Part shown: positions 17,692-25,760 of the stretch, piece after piece
Position numbering within the stretch: the stretch's first letter is position 1
Layout: each line of letters opens with the position of its first letter
From: Curtobacterium sp. TC1
GTDB lineage: Bacteria; Actinomycetota; Actinomycetes; Actinomycetales; Microbacteriaceae
Length of the DNA: 64,000 bases
NCBI RefSeq assembly: GCF_019844075.1
Contig: NZ_CP081964.1
Span: 806,001-870,000, forward strand
Reading direction: 5' to 3'
The notes under the pieces: generated by a model
Database searches by the model: none
What the model was told of the DNA's origin: nothing
The model's input: only the letters and a program-made list of their open reading frames with translations
Position numbers and translations under genes: made by a program

Positions 17692-19077
17692 ATGTCCTCT
17701 TCGTCCGCACGGTCGCGCCGAGTCGAATCCGCTGCCGCGACACCGCTGCTGCTCATCGTGCTCTGCACCGCACACTTCATGGACGCGATCGACCTCTCCG
17801 ATGTGACCGTCGCCCTTCCCGCCGTGCAGCGCGACCTGGGGCTGTCCACCGGTTCTCTGACGTGGATCGTGTCGGCCTACCTCCTCGGGTACGGCGGCTT
17901 CCTGCTCCTCGGGGGTCGCGCATCGGATGTTCTCGGGAGACGGCGCGTGTTCCTCGCCGCCGTGGCGGTCTTCGCTGTCGTCAGCGTTGCGGCCACACTC
18001 GCCCCGAACGCCGGAGTACTCATCGCGGCCCGCGGGATCAAAGGCATTGCAGCAGGGTTCCTCGCACCGGCGGCGCTCTCACTCATCACCTCGATCTGGA
18101 CCGAGCCGCAGGAGCGTGGCCGCGCGATCGGCGTGTTCGCGACCGCCGGCGCTGCGGGGTTCGTCGGCGGCCTCGTGCTCGGGGGCCTGGTCACCGAGCT
18201 GTCCTGGCGTCTCGCGTTCGCGCTTCCGCTTCCCTTCGCGATCGCCGTTCTCACCCTCGCGCCCCGTCTGCTTCCCCGCCCGACAGCCCGGCCGAAGCGC
18301 GAGCCACTGGACGTGCCCGGCGCCGTCTTGGTGACCCTGGGCTTCTCCGCTGTCGTGGTGTGGCTCACCGAAGCGCCTGCCCTCGGGTGGGGCGACCCCC
18401 GGTCGGTCACGTTCCTCGTCACCGGATGTGCGGCGCTCTGTGCGTTCACCATCCGACAGGGACTGGCCCGGGTGCCGCTGCTGCCGCTGTCCTCCCTCAC
18501 GCGCCGGGTGACCATCGCCACGTCGATCACGATCGCGACGGTCTGGGCGGCGTACACAGGGTTCGCGTTCCTCGCGACGCTCGGCATGCAAGGCACGCTC
18601 GGCTGGTCGCCGCTGCAGGCCGGCCTCGCGTTCGTCCCGATCGGCATCGTGAACGGCGTGCTCGCTCCCGCGATGGGACGCTTGGCCGGACGGATCGGCG
18701 CGGGCCGCGTCGTGGTCGTCGGTGTCGTGTTGCTGACCGCCTCGTACGCGTTGTTCCTCCGGATGGGTCCGGACGCGACCTTCATCGGCGTCCTGCTGCC
18801 CGTCATGGTGGTGAACGGTCTCGGCCTCGCCTGCACGTTCGCGCCGCTCAACCTCGCTGCTCTCGAGGCCGCGGATCCCGCCCGGCACGGCCTCGCCTCC
18901 GCCGTCCTCAGTACTGCGCAGCAGATCGGCGGCGCGGTCGGCCTCGCGCTCGTCACCGCCGTCGCCGGCGCCTCGATGACGGCGTCGAACACGGTGGTCG
19001 CCACGCTCGTCGTGGTCGTCCTGTCCCTGTGCGGTGTGGCCGGCGCAGCGCTCCTGTTGCGCCGGCATGCGGCGTGA
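17692..19077 (+). CDS. MFS exporter, DHA2 (EmrB/QacA) family
   Basis: 461 residues from ATG 17692. Hydrophobic segments fit 14 transmembrane helices. Family motifs are present: the N-terminal LDLSDVTVALPAVQRDLG-type motif (here AIDLSDVTVALPAVQRDLG), GGRASDVLGRRRVF (motif A loop), FLAPAALSLITSIW, and GAAGFVGGLVLGGLVTE (motif C, antiporter signature). It would expel a drug or metabolite using the proton gradient. The SDR at 19130 follows after 52 bp, and the MmyB-like regulator is divergent. The substrate is unknown. Confidence 0.85.
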   Translation: MSSSSARSRRVESAAATPLLLIVLCTAHFMDAIDLSDVTVALPAVQRDLGLSTGSLTWIVSAYLLGYGGFLLLGGRASDVLGRRRVFLAAVAVFAVVSVAATLAPNAGVLIAARGIKGIAAGFLAPAALSLITSIWTEPQERGRAIGVFATAGAAGFVGGLVLGGLVTELSWRLAFALPLPFAIAVLTLAPRLLPRPTARPKREPLDVPGAVLVTLGFSAVVVWLTEAPALGWGDPRSVTFLVTGCAALCAFTIRQGLARVPLLPLSSLTRRVTIATSITIATVWAAYTGFAFLATLGMQGTLGWSPLQAGLAFVPIGIVNGVLAPAMGRLAGRIGAGRVVVVGVVLLTASYALFLRMGPDATFIGVLLPVMVVNGLGLACTFAPLNLAALEAADPARHGLASAVLSTAQQIGGAVGLALVTAVAGASMTASNTVVATLVVVVLSLCGVAGAALLLRRHAA

Positions 19078-19129
19078 CACCCCGAAACCCCTCCCCGTCG
19101 GACCTCCCGACACAACCCGAAGGAGACCC

Positions 19130-19882
19130 ATGTCATCCCTGCGCGACTTCCACGACCAGACCGCCATCGTCACCGGCGCTGGTGGCGGTGTCGGCCGAGC
19201 CACGGTCGAGCTGCTCCTCGCCCGTGGTGCTCGGGTCATCGTCCAGGACATCGACGACGGCATCCGAGTCCTGGCTGAACGACACCCTGAATCCGTCGTC
19301 GCAGTCGTCGGTGACGTCGCCGACGAAGACGTCGCCGATCGCGCCGTCGAAGCCGCTGTCGATCGCTTCGGACGGCTCGACGTCCTGGTGAACAACGCTG
19401 GCACGACCTTGAACAAGCCGCTCGTCGACACCCTCGCGGAAGACTGGGACGAGGTCATGCGAGTCAACGCGCGCGGCCCGTTCGTGCAGACTCGCGCAGC
19501 GCTCCGGGTCATGCAGGAAGCGCGGTCCGGATCCATCGTGACCGTCGCCTCCTACGCGGCGACCGTCGCCCTGCCCGAAGGCTCGGCCTACTCGGCCTCC
19601 AAAGGTGCGATCGCGCAGCTGATGAAGGTCACCGCGGTAGAAGGCGCGCCGTACGGTGTCCGTGCGAACGCCGTTGCACCAGGAGTCATCGACACCGGAT
19701 TCCTGAACGGAATCCGTCCTGACGGCCAGGAGTACCTCCGGACCTTCGGGAGCGCACACCCCCTCGGCCGCATCGCCCAACCCGACGAAGTCGCCGAGGC
19801 CGTCCTCTTCCTCGCATCAGACCGAGCGAGCTTCGTCACAGGTGCCCTCCTTCCAGTCGACGGTGGATTCACCGCGATCTGA
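19130..19882 (+). CDS. short-chain dehydrogenase/reductase (SDR)
   Basis: 250 residues from ATG 19130 with AGGAGA (19121-19126) upstream. It has the classical SDR layout: TGAGGGVGRA (cofactor loop), NNAG, catalytic Ser in VASYAA, YSASK (Tyr and Lys), and the C-terminal LLPVDGGFTAI. The acidic residue after beta-2 (VQDIDDG) suggests NAD+ preference. It is co-transcribed with the MFS exporter, so the pair may modify and export one compound under the MmyB-like regulator. Confidence 0.9.
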   Translation: MSSLRDFHDQTAIVTGAGGGVGRATVELLLARGARVIVQDIDDGIRVLAERHPESVVAVVGDVADEDVADRAVEAAVDRFGRLDVLVNNAGTTLNKPLVDTLAEDWDEVMRVNARGPFVQTRAALRVMQEARSGSIVTVASYAATVALPEGSAYSASKGAIAQLMKVTAVEGAPYGVRANAVAPGVIDTGFLNGIRPDGQEYLRTFGSAHPLGRIAQPDEVAEAVLFLASDRASFVTGALLPVDGGFTAI

Positions 19883-20005
19883 TCCCGGGCACGAGCGACT
19901 GGATGGTGTTCGCCGCCGGGGAGAAGCTCAGCACGGCGATGCCGGCCACGCACGCGACGATGATCTTCACCCGCTGCCATGCGGGAATCAGTGACCTCGA
20001 CGCCC

Positions 20006-20983
20006 TCAGGCCGTCAGCTGCGCACTGACCTCCCACAGCCGCCGCGCGTCGTCGGCATCGAGCATCGCCGAGTTCGCGTCCGACGGGATGCTGTCCGCGG
20101 TGAGTGGCCGGACCTCGTCGTCGACCACGGCGACGTCGCTGTCCTTCAGGTAGACCCCGCCGACGCCGTCGAGCAGCGGGCTCGCGGCGCCGAACACGAG
20201 CGTCGCGGCGCCCTGCTCGACCGTCTTCTTGCCCACCTCGGGGTCGATGACCGTCACCCCCTGGTCGTCGACCAGCCCCTGTTCGCGGTACGACGCCAGC
20301 GCGCTCGGGTCGTGCGGGCCGGGTCCGACGATGACGCCCGGGTGCGCGGCGAACGCGCGGATGCCCTGCGCGGCCAACCGGCGGTCGAGCTCGACCGTGA
20401 ACAGGACGTTCGCCCGCTTCGACTGCCCGTACGCGGTGACCGGGTCGTACCCGTGGGCGAACGTCAGGTCGTCCCACCGGATCTGCCCGAACCGCGCCGC
20501 GCCGGAGGTGACGGTCAGGACCCGCGCACCACGGGCCTCCAGCAGGGAAGGGAGGAGCGCCCGCGTGAGCTGGAAGTGCCCGAGGTGCGTCGTCGAGAAC
20601 GCCAGTTCGTTGCCGCGGCCGTCGAGCCGGCGGTCCGGGGTGAAGAGCATCGCGGCGCTGTTCACCAGGGCGTGGAGTGGTCGGCCGGACGCCGTCCACT
20701 GTGCGGCGAAGGCGTCGATCGACGCCGGGTCGGTCAGGTCGAGCTGCTCGACCCGCACGCCGGGGATGCCCGCGACGGCAGCGCTCGCGCGGTCGGTGTC
20801 GCGGGACGCGACGGTGACGTCGGCGCCTGCCGCCGCGAGGGCGCGGCTGGTCTCGCGCCCGAGGCGGCTGTGTCCGCCGGTCACGATGACGTTCCGGCCG
20901 GTCAGGTCGACGCCGGCGAGGACGTCGGCGGCGGTGGACGACGCCGTGAAGTGGGTGGGGAGCGGGTGCTGGTCGGTGATCAC
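20006..20983 (-). CDS. SDR oxidoreductase, WW-domain/retinol-dehydrogenase-like
   Basis: 325 residues from GTG 20983, with AAGGAGG seven bases upstream; the start overlaps the stop of the hydrolase gene as GTGA. Motifs: TGGHSRLGRE (cofactor loop variant of TGxxxGxG), ASRDTDRA (Arg suggests NADPH), NSAAM, a conserved Ser in TVTSGAA, and YGQSK for the catalytic Tyr/Lys. The long form with an HPG segment (FAAHPGVIVG) resembles retinol/protochlorophyllide-type SDRs. It forms a two-gene operon with the hydrolase, controlled by the divergent TetR. Confidence 0.85.
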   Translation of the reverse strand: MITDQHPLPTHFTASSTAADVLAGVDLTGRNVIVTGGHSRLGRETSRALAAAGADVTVASRDTDRASAAVAGIPGVRVEQLDLTDPASIDAFAAQWTASGRPLHALVNSAAMLFTPDRRLDGRGNELAFSTTHLGHFQLTRALLPSLLEARGARVLTVTSGAARFGQIRWDDLTFAHGYDPVTAYGQSKRANVLFTVELDRRLAAQGIRAFAAHPGVIVGPGPHDPSALASYREQGLVDDQGVTVIDPEVGKKTVEQGAATLVFGAASPLLDGVGGVYLKDSDVAVVDDEVRPLTADSIPSDANSAMLDADDARRLWEVSAQLTA

Positions 20984-21954
20984 GAGTGGTCCTCCTTGGA
21001 GTCGATGTGGCCGACGGCGTCGACGTGGCCGACAGCGTCGATCTGGCCGACGGCGTCGGCGGGCGCAGCGGACAGTGCGAGTCCGGCGGCCGTCGCGGAC
21101 CACGCGTCGTCGTCGAGCCCGAGTGCCGTCCGGAGGAACGCCGTCGTGGTGCGGCGGACCAGGTCCACGCGCTCGGGGCTCTCGTCGGTCGTGGCGGTGG
21201 ACGCGTAGTCCTGGATCCCGCCGAGCAGGTGCTCGCCGCCGTGCACGGTCACCAGGTGCCGGGCGCCGGGGCTGTGGTGGTAGACATCGGTGAACCAGTC
21301 CGGCCCGCGGGTCGACAGCTGGGACTGGTCGTGGTCGCCGGCGACGACGAGCGACGGGGTGCGCAGCTGGCTGAAGTCCGGGCTCATGAAGGCGAAGTGC
21401 TCCTGCGCGAAGGGCGTCAGGTCGGCTCCACCGATCCCGGTGGTGGAGAGCAGGACCCCGGCGCGCACACGGTGGTCGGTACGGTCCTCGCCGGGCTGTC
21501 CGTCCGACCCGACCACCCGGGCGCCGAGGAGCATGCCGACGGACTGGCCGCCCCACGAGTGCCCGGCGACCGCCAGGTTCGCCTGGTCGACACGTCCGGC
21601 GAGACCGGGGACGGCTGCGATGAGGACGTCGAGGTCGTCGATGACCCGCTCGAGGTCGTCGACCCGGGTCTGCCAGATCGTCGGGTAGCGCGCGTCGTCG
21701 AGCGTCAGGCCGTACTGCGTCGAGTCGAGGAACGTCGGCTGGACGACGACGAACCCGTTGGCGGTCCAGTGGTCGACGAGCGGGTCGCCGCCGGTCATCG
21801 ACTGTCCGAAGCCGTGGGCGAAGACGATCACGGGCAGGTCGGTGCCTGTGGTCGGGGCGGTGATCCGGACCTCGAGGTCGTGGCCGCGTGACGGCGCGGG
21901 CAGGGTGACGGGGCGCACGCTGATCACCTGTGGGCGCGGTGCTGTTGCTGACAT
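20980..21954 (-). CDS. alpha/beta hydrolase, chlorophyllase/dienelactone-like
   Basis: 324 residues from ATG 21954 with AAGGA upstream. Alpha/beta hydrolase features: VIVFAHGFGQS (oxyanion region), nucleophile elbow AGHSWGG, acid in VVAGDHDQS, and a late His (TVHGGEHLLGG). The HGF and GHSWGG contexts resemble chlorophyllase/PET-hydrolase-like esterases. No signal peptide is seen, so it is cytoplasmic. The last 20 residues repeat DAVGH/QID, encoded by about three 18-bp tandem units (21006-21059); this tail is unlikely to be part of the fold. First gene of the TetR-controlled operon. Confidence 0.8.
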   Translation of the reverse strand: MSATAPRPQVISVRPVTLPAPSRGHDLEVRITAPTTGTDLPVIVFAHGFGQSMTGGDPLVDHWTANGFVVVQPTFLDSTQYGLTLDDARYPTIWQTRVDDLERVIDDLDVLIAAVPGLAGRVDQANLAVAGHSWGGQSVGMLLGARVVGSDGQPGEDRTDHRVRAGVLLSTTGIGGADLTPFAQEHFAFMSPDFSQLRTPSLVVAGDHDQSQLSTRGPDWFTDVYHHSPGARHLVTVHGGEHLLGGIQDYASTATTDESPERVDLVRRTTTAFLRTALGLDDDAWSATAAGLALSAAPADAVGQIDAVGHVDAVGHIDSKEDHS

Positions 21955-21986
21955 CGGGAGTCCTTCCGGGAGCGGTCGTCACTCGA

Positions 21987-22057
21987 AACGGAGCGACGTT
22001 CCGGAACGATACGGAACCGCGCTCCGGATTGCAAGCGAAACGGATCGTCGTTCCGTT
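21987..22057. promoter_or_regulatory. two TetR-type operators in the divergent promoter
   Basis: Two 19-bp palindromes share the same half-site and spacing: AACGGA-n7-TCCGGA at 21987-22005 and AACGGA-n7-TCCGTT at 22039-22057. They lie in the 132-bp spacer between the hydrolase (21954, minus) and TetR (22087, plus), one near each gene, as expected for autoregulation plus control of the operon. Confidence 0.8.
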
Positions 22058-22086
22058 ACGAGGCCGGACCGTGCGATGATCGGGGC

Positions 22087-22761
22087 ATGAGCACACCGTC
22101 GAGCGACACCGCGCCGTCGGGCGACACCGCGCCGCCCCGGCGTCGCCGCGACGTCGAACGGAACGAACGGACGATCCTCGACGCCGCCGCCGGTGTCTTC
22201 GCCGCGTCGGGCATCGGCGCGCCGGTGCGCGAGGTCGCGGCAGCCGCCGGCGTGGGCGTGGGTACGCTCTACCGGCACTTCCCGACGCGCTCGGACCTGG
22301 TCGTCGCCGTCTACCGGCACCAGATCGAGGCCCTGGCAGAGGCCGGCCCCGCGCTGCTCGACTCAGCGCCGACCGCATTCGACGCGATCCTGCGCTGGGT
22401 GCACCAGTTCGTCGACTTCCTCGGCACGAAGCACGGCCTGGCCAGGGTGTGGGAGGGGGACGCCGACGGCTTCACCGCGCTGCACACGCTGTTCGTCGAC
22501 GAGCTCGTCCCCGTGCTGGGCCGGATGCTCGACGACGCACGCGCATCGGGCGAGGTCGTCGCGTCGGTGTCGCCGTACCAGCTGCTCCGCGCCGTCGGCG
22601 ACCTGGTCGCGTGGAGCCCCCAGGACCCGGACTACGACGTGCGGACGATCGTGACGCTGCTGGTCACGGGGCTGCGGCAGGCACAGCCGACCGGCGAAAC
22701 GCAGCCAGCCGGCGGCGAGGCGCAGCCGCCGGCCGCTCCCGCGCCGGACACCGCGGCGTAG
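22087..22761 (+). CDS. TetR-family repressor
   Basis: 224 residues. A disordered start (MSTPSSDTAPSGDTAPPRRRR) precedes the TetR helix-turn-helix (ERTILDAAAGVFAASGIGAPVREVAAAAGVGVGTLYRHFPTRSDLV, about 27-72). The ligand domain has the VSPYQLLRAVGDLV segment of SBP_bac-type TetR members. The Pro/Gln-rich tail is low complexity. It lies opposite the hydrolase-SDR operon and flanks two matching palindromes, so it very probably represses that operon and itself. Confidence 0.9.
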   Translation: MSTPSSDTAPSGDTAPPRRRRDVERNERTILDAAAGVFAASGIGAPVREVAAAAGVGVGTLYRHFPTRSDLVVAVYRHQIEALAEAGPALLDSAPTAFDAILRWVHQFVDFLGTKHGLARVWEGDADGFTALHTLFVDELVPVLGRMLDDARASGEVVASVSPYQLLRAVGDLVAWSPQDPDYDVRTIVTLLVTGLRQAQPTGETQPAGGEAQPPAAPAPDTAA

Positions 22762-22792
22762 CGCACCGGAGACCGACGGAGAGCCCCGCCGG

Positions 22793-23623
22793 TCAGGCCG
22801 TGTGGAGCATCGCCACGCTCCGGTCCCACAGTTCTCGGGCCAGGTCGGCGTCCTCGGCCTGCGTGTTCGGCGCCGCCACCTTGCGCTTCACGTAGTACTC
22901 GCCGGTCGGGTAGTCACGACCGGGGGTGTTGTCCGCCAGGTACACCAGGGTGTCGGCGCCCTTCTCCGGGCTGGTCAGGAACACGTGGCGCAGGGGCGTG
23001 TGGTAGATGAGGTACATCGGCGAGGTCTTGTCGTTCGAGAACGCGGTGCTGATCGTGCCGGGGTGGAACGCCGTCGACGTCACGCCCTGGTCGCGGTACC
23101 GACGGTCGAGCTCCTTGGTGAACAGGATCTGCTCGAGCTTCGAGTCGCCGTAGGCCTTGGTGGCCCGGAAGTGCCGCTCGGCGTCGAGGTCGTCGATGTC
23201 GACGCGGCCGAACAGCTTGTTCGCGACGCTCGAGGTGTTGATGACGGTTCCGCGGGACGCGATGAGCCGGTCCATCAGCAGCTCCGTGAGCAGGAACGGC
23301 GCCAGGTAGTTGACCTGGAACGTCAGCTCGTGGCCGTCGACGGTGACCTGGCGGCCCGCGCTGAAGATGCCGCCGGCGTTGTTGGCCAGCACGTCGATCC
23401 GGGGGCAGCGTTCGAGCAGGTCGGCGGCGAGCTCCCGGACGGCGGACAGGTCCGAGAAGTCGGCCACGAAGTGGTCGACGCCGAGGTCACGGGCGACCCG
23501 CTCGGTCTTCGCGGGGTTGCGACCGACCACCACGACCTCGTTGCCGCGGCGGACGAGCTCCCGCGCAGCGGCGACGCCGATGCCGTCGCTCGCGCCGGTG
23601 ATGACGATGGTCTTCGCGGCCAT
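22793..23623 (-). CDS. SDR oxidoreductase
   Basis: 276 residues from ATG 23623 with GAGGAG upstream. Motifs: TGASDGIGVAAA (cofactor loop), VVGRNPAKTE (Arg, NADPH-type), NNAGG, TSSVA (Ser), YGDSK (Tyr/Lys), and TAFHPGTIST, the retinol-dehydrogenase-like HPG segment. It lies convergent with TetR after 31 bp and resembles the SDR at 20006, which may be an old paralogue. The substrate is unknown. Confidence 0.85.
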   Translation of the reverse strand: MAAKTIVITGASDGIGVAAARELVRRGNEVVVVGRNPAKTERVARDLGVDHFVADFSDLSAVRELAADLLERCPRIDVLANNAGGIFSAGRQVTVDGHELTFQVNYLAPFLLTELLMDRLIASRGTVINTSSVANKLFGRVDIDDLDAERHFRATKAYGDSKLEQILFTKELDRRYRDQGVTSTAFHPGTISTAFSNDKTSPMYLIYHTPLRHVFLTSPEKGADTLVYLADNTPGRDYPTGEYYVKRKVAAPNTQAEDADLARELWDRSVAMLHTA

Positions 23624-23700
23624 GGGTGCTCCTCGGGTCGGGGCGAGCGTGCGCTCACCTCCGTCCGTCCTACAGGGTCGGCCCTGGACGGACCAGGTGA

Positions 23701-23744
23701 CGGACGGGAGGCACGTGGCGGGCCCGCACCGTGCCTCCCGTCCG
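23701..23744 (-). terminator. CGGACGGGAGGC palindrome, copy A
   Basis: CGGACGGGAGGCAC (23701-23714) pairs with GTGCCTCCCGTCCG (23731-23744) around a loop that is itself nearly palindromic (GTGGCGGGCCCGCACC). It lies 16 bp beyond the stop of the minus-strand gene at 23760. There is no U-tract. It is one of five related copies in the window. Confidence 0.7.
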
Positions 23745-23759
23745 CCACGGTGTCAGTGC

Positions 23760-24311
23760 TCAGGCCGCGCCCGGCCCCGCCAGGTCGGCCGTCTGCACGA
23801 CGACGCCGAGGGCGGGGAACACCGACCGGAACCGGGCGGCGTGGGCGTCGGGGTCCGGGTCGTTGGTGGCGTCCTCGACGAGGACGACGTCGTAGCCCAG
23901 GTCGTACGCGGCCCGAGCCGTGGACTCGACGCCGAAGGTCGTCGCCTGACCGACCACGACCACAACGGTGACGCCGTCGGCGCGGAGCCGCTCGTCGAGG
24001 CCGGTGCCGGCGAAGGCGCTCCACCCGCCGCGGGTGAGGTTGCCGTCGTCGTCGGCCCGTTCGAGCAGCAGGGAGCCGTAGGCGACCGGGGCCGGCCGGG
24101 GGCCGCCGCCGTACTGGGTGGCGCCTGCCGGGGTCGCGGCAGGGTCGTGGCGGATGAACACCACCGTGCCGCCGCCGCCACGGGTGGCGCGGGCGAGGGT
24201 CTCGACGTTGGCCACGACGGTCTCGACGGGGTGGGTGCGCTGGTACGGCGCGGTCCCGGCCTGCAGGTCGACGACGAGCAGGGCGGTGTGTTCGGTGCGG
24301 GTGCGGGTCAC
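23760..24311 (-). CDS. isochorismatase-like protein with altered active site
   Basis: 183 residues from GTG 24311. The fold is clear: ALLVVDLQ with the first catalytic Asp (D15), VVFIRHDP, SAFAGTGLDERLRADG, and TTFGVESTARAAYDLGYDVVLVEDATND. Two of the three cysteine-hydrolase catalytic residues are replaced. The usual Lys before the SAF segment is Arg (NLTRGGWSAF), and the nucleophilic Cys of the CVxxTA box is Gly (FGVESTA). It may be a non-hydrolytic or altered member. It is divergent from the ferredoxin-reductase gene. The start is not fixed by a clear ribosome site. Confidence 0.75.
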   Translation of the reverse strand: MTRTRTEHTALLVVDLQAGTAPYQRTHPVETVVANVETLARATRGGGGTVVFIRHDPAATPAGATQYGGGPRPAPVAYGSLLLERADDDGNLTRGGWSAFAGTGLDERLRADGVTVVVVVGQATTFGVESTARAAYDLGYDVVLVEDATNDPDPDAHAARFRSVFPALGVVVQTADLAGPGAA

Positions 24312-24418
24312 CGGTCCAGGGTGCTCGATCGCCGGGCGCGGCGCGTACTGCGTCTGCGGTATCCCGGTCGGTCCGACCGGAGTAGTCCGGCACCGCTGGG
24401 CCCGGCGAGGCTCGGAGC

Positions 24419-25699
24419 ATGGCCAGCACCGGAGTCCCTCGGACCGATCCGCACGCATCCGTCCTCGTCGTCGGCGCCTCGGCTGCCGGCATCGCGACGG
24501 CCGAGGCGCTCCGCCGCCACGGGCACGTCGGCCGGCTGACGCTGCTCGACGGCGAGACCGAGGACCCGTACGACCGGCCTCCGCTGTCGAAGCAGTACCT
24601 GGCCGGGCAGATCGGCGCCGACGCCCTGGTGCTCCGCTCGACCGAGCAGCTCGCGGGCCTCGACGCCGAGTTCGTGCTCGGGGACCGCGCGGTCGCCCTC
24701 GACGTCGCGACCCGGACCGTGACGACGTCGAGCGGCACCACCCGGGCCGCCGACCACGTCGTCATCGCCACCGGTGTCACGCCGCGCGCGATCCCGGGGG
24801 CCGGGCTCGACGGCGTGCACGTCCTCCGCACCCGGGCCGACGCGGACCGGCTCCGAGCGGGACTGCAGACGCTGCAGGGGCCGCTGTTGGTCGTCGGGAA
24901 CGGCGTGCTCGGCAGCGAAGTGGCACAGACCGCCGCGTCCCTCGGCGTGGGCGTCACGCTCGCGGGGAGCATCCGCGCACCGATGTGCGGGCAGCTCGGC
25001 GGGTTCGGCTCGCAGTTCCTCGCGGCACAGCACGAAGCGGCCGGCATCCGGTTGCTCGGCGGGGTCCGCGCCGCGCGGGTGCGCGGCCGGGACGGTCGCG
25101 CGGACACGGTGGAGTTCGTCGACGGCCCGAGCCGTCCGGCCGACGCCGTCGTCGTCGCCGTGGGGTCCCGCCCGACGACCGGGTGGCTCGAGGCGTCCGG
25201 CCTGGAGATCACGGACGGCGTCGACTGCGACGCGTTCGGAGCCGCTGCACCCGGCGTCTGGGCCGTGGGCGACGTCGCCCGCTTCCACCACGTCGGCGCG
25301 GAGCGCTCGATGCGGCTCGAGAACCGCACGAACGCGACCGAGATGGCGCAGGTCGTCGCCGGCAACGTCCTCGGGCACCGCGTGCCGTACACGCCGGTGC
25401 CGTACTTCTGGACGGACCAGCACGGCACCCGCGTGCAGGTTTTCGGGCAGATGACCCCGGCCGACCGGATCACCGTCGTCGACGGGCACCCCGAGGACGG
25501 CCGGTTCGTCGCCGTGGCCGAACGCGCCGGTGAGGCGGTCGGGGCGCTCGGGTGGGGCATGCCGAAGCAGGCGCGGATCGCCAGCATGCGCCTGCGTCCC
25601 CGGTACGCGGCGACTGCGGCGACTGCGGCGACTGCCGCGTCTGCGGCGTCTGCCGCGTCTGCGGCGTCTGCCGCCGAGAGCCCGGCACCGGTCGGTTGA
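24419..25699 (+). CDS. FAD-dependent ferredoxin reductase of the P450 system
   Basis: 426 residues. N-terminal FAD Rossmann motif (VLVVGASAAGIATAEALRR), YDRPPLSKQYL typical of ferredoxin/rubredoxin reductases, IATG, a second dinucleotide motif for NAD(P)H (LLVVGNGVLGSEVAQTAASLG), and VWAVGDVARF near the C-terminal FAD site. The enzyme would pass electrons from NAD(P)H to the small ferredoxin and then to the P450 in the same operon. The last 25 residues are Ala/Thr/Ser repeats encoded by nearly perfect 9-bp units (about 25607-25675), probably a disordered tail prone to length change. Confidence 0.88.
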   Translation: MASTGVPRTDPHASVLVVGASAAGIATAEALRRHGHVGRLTLLDGETEDPYDRPPLSKQYLAGQIGADALVLRSTEQLAGLDAEFVLGDRAVALDVATRTVTTSSGTTRAADHVVIATGVTPRAIPGAGLDGVHVLRTRADADRLRAGLQTLQGPLLVVGNGVLGSEVAQTAASLGVGVTLAGSIRAPMCGQLGGFGSQFLAAQHEAAGIRLLGGVRAARVRGRDGRADTVEFVDGPSRPADAVVVAVGSRPTTGWLEASGLEITDGVDCDAFGAAAPGVWAVGDVARFHHVGAERSMRLENRTNATEMAQVVAGNVLGHRVPYTPVPYFWTDQHGTRVQVFGQMTPADRITVVDGHPEDGRFVAVAERAGEAVGALGWGMPKQARIASMRLRPRYAATAATAATAASAASAASAASAAESPAPVG

Positions 25700-25760
25700 C
25701 CGGTGCCGTCCGCTCCGGTCGCCTGACCGGGGCCGTCACCCGAACACGGAGGAGCAGACC

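Noticed and set aside
19869..19995. Short hydrophobic minus-strand frame (VKIIVACVAGIAVLSFSPAANTIQ)
   Set aside because: It overlaps the SDR stop, has no ribosome site or clear start and no partner. It could be a remnant of a membrane gene but cannot be supported.
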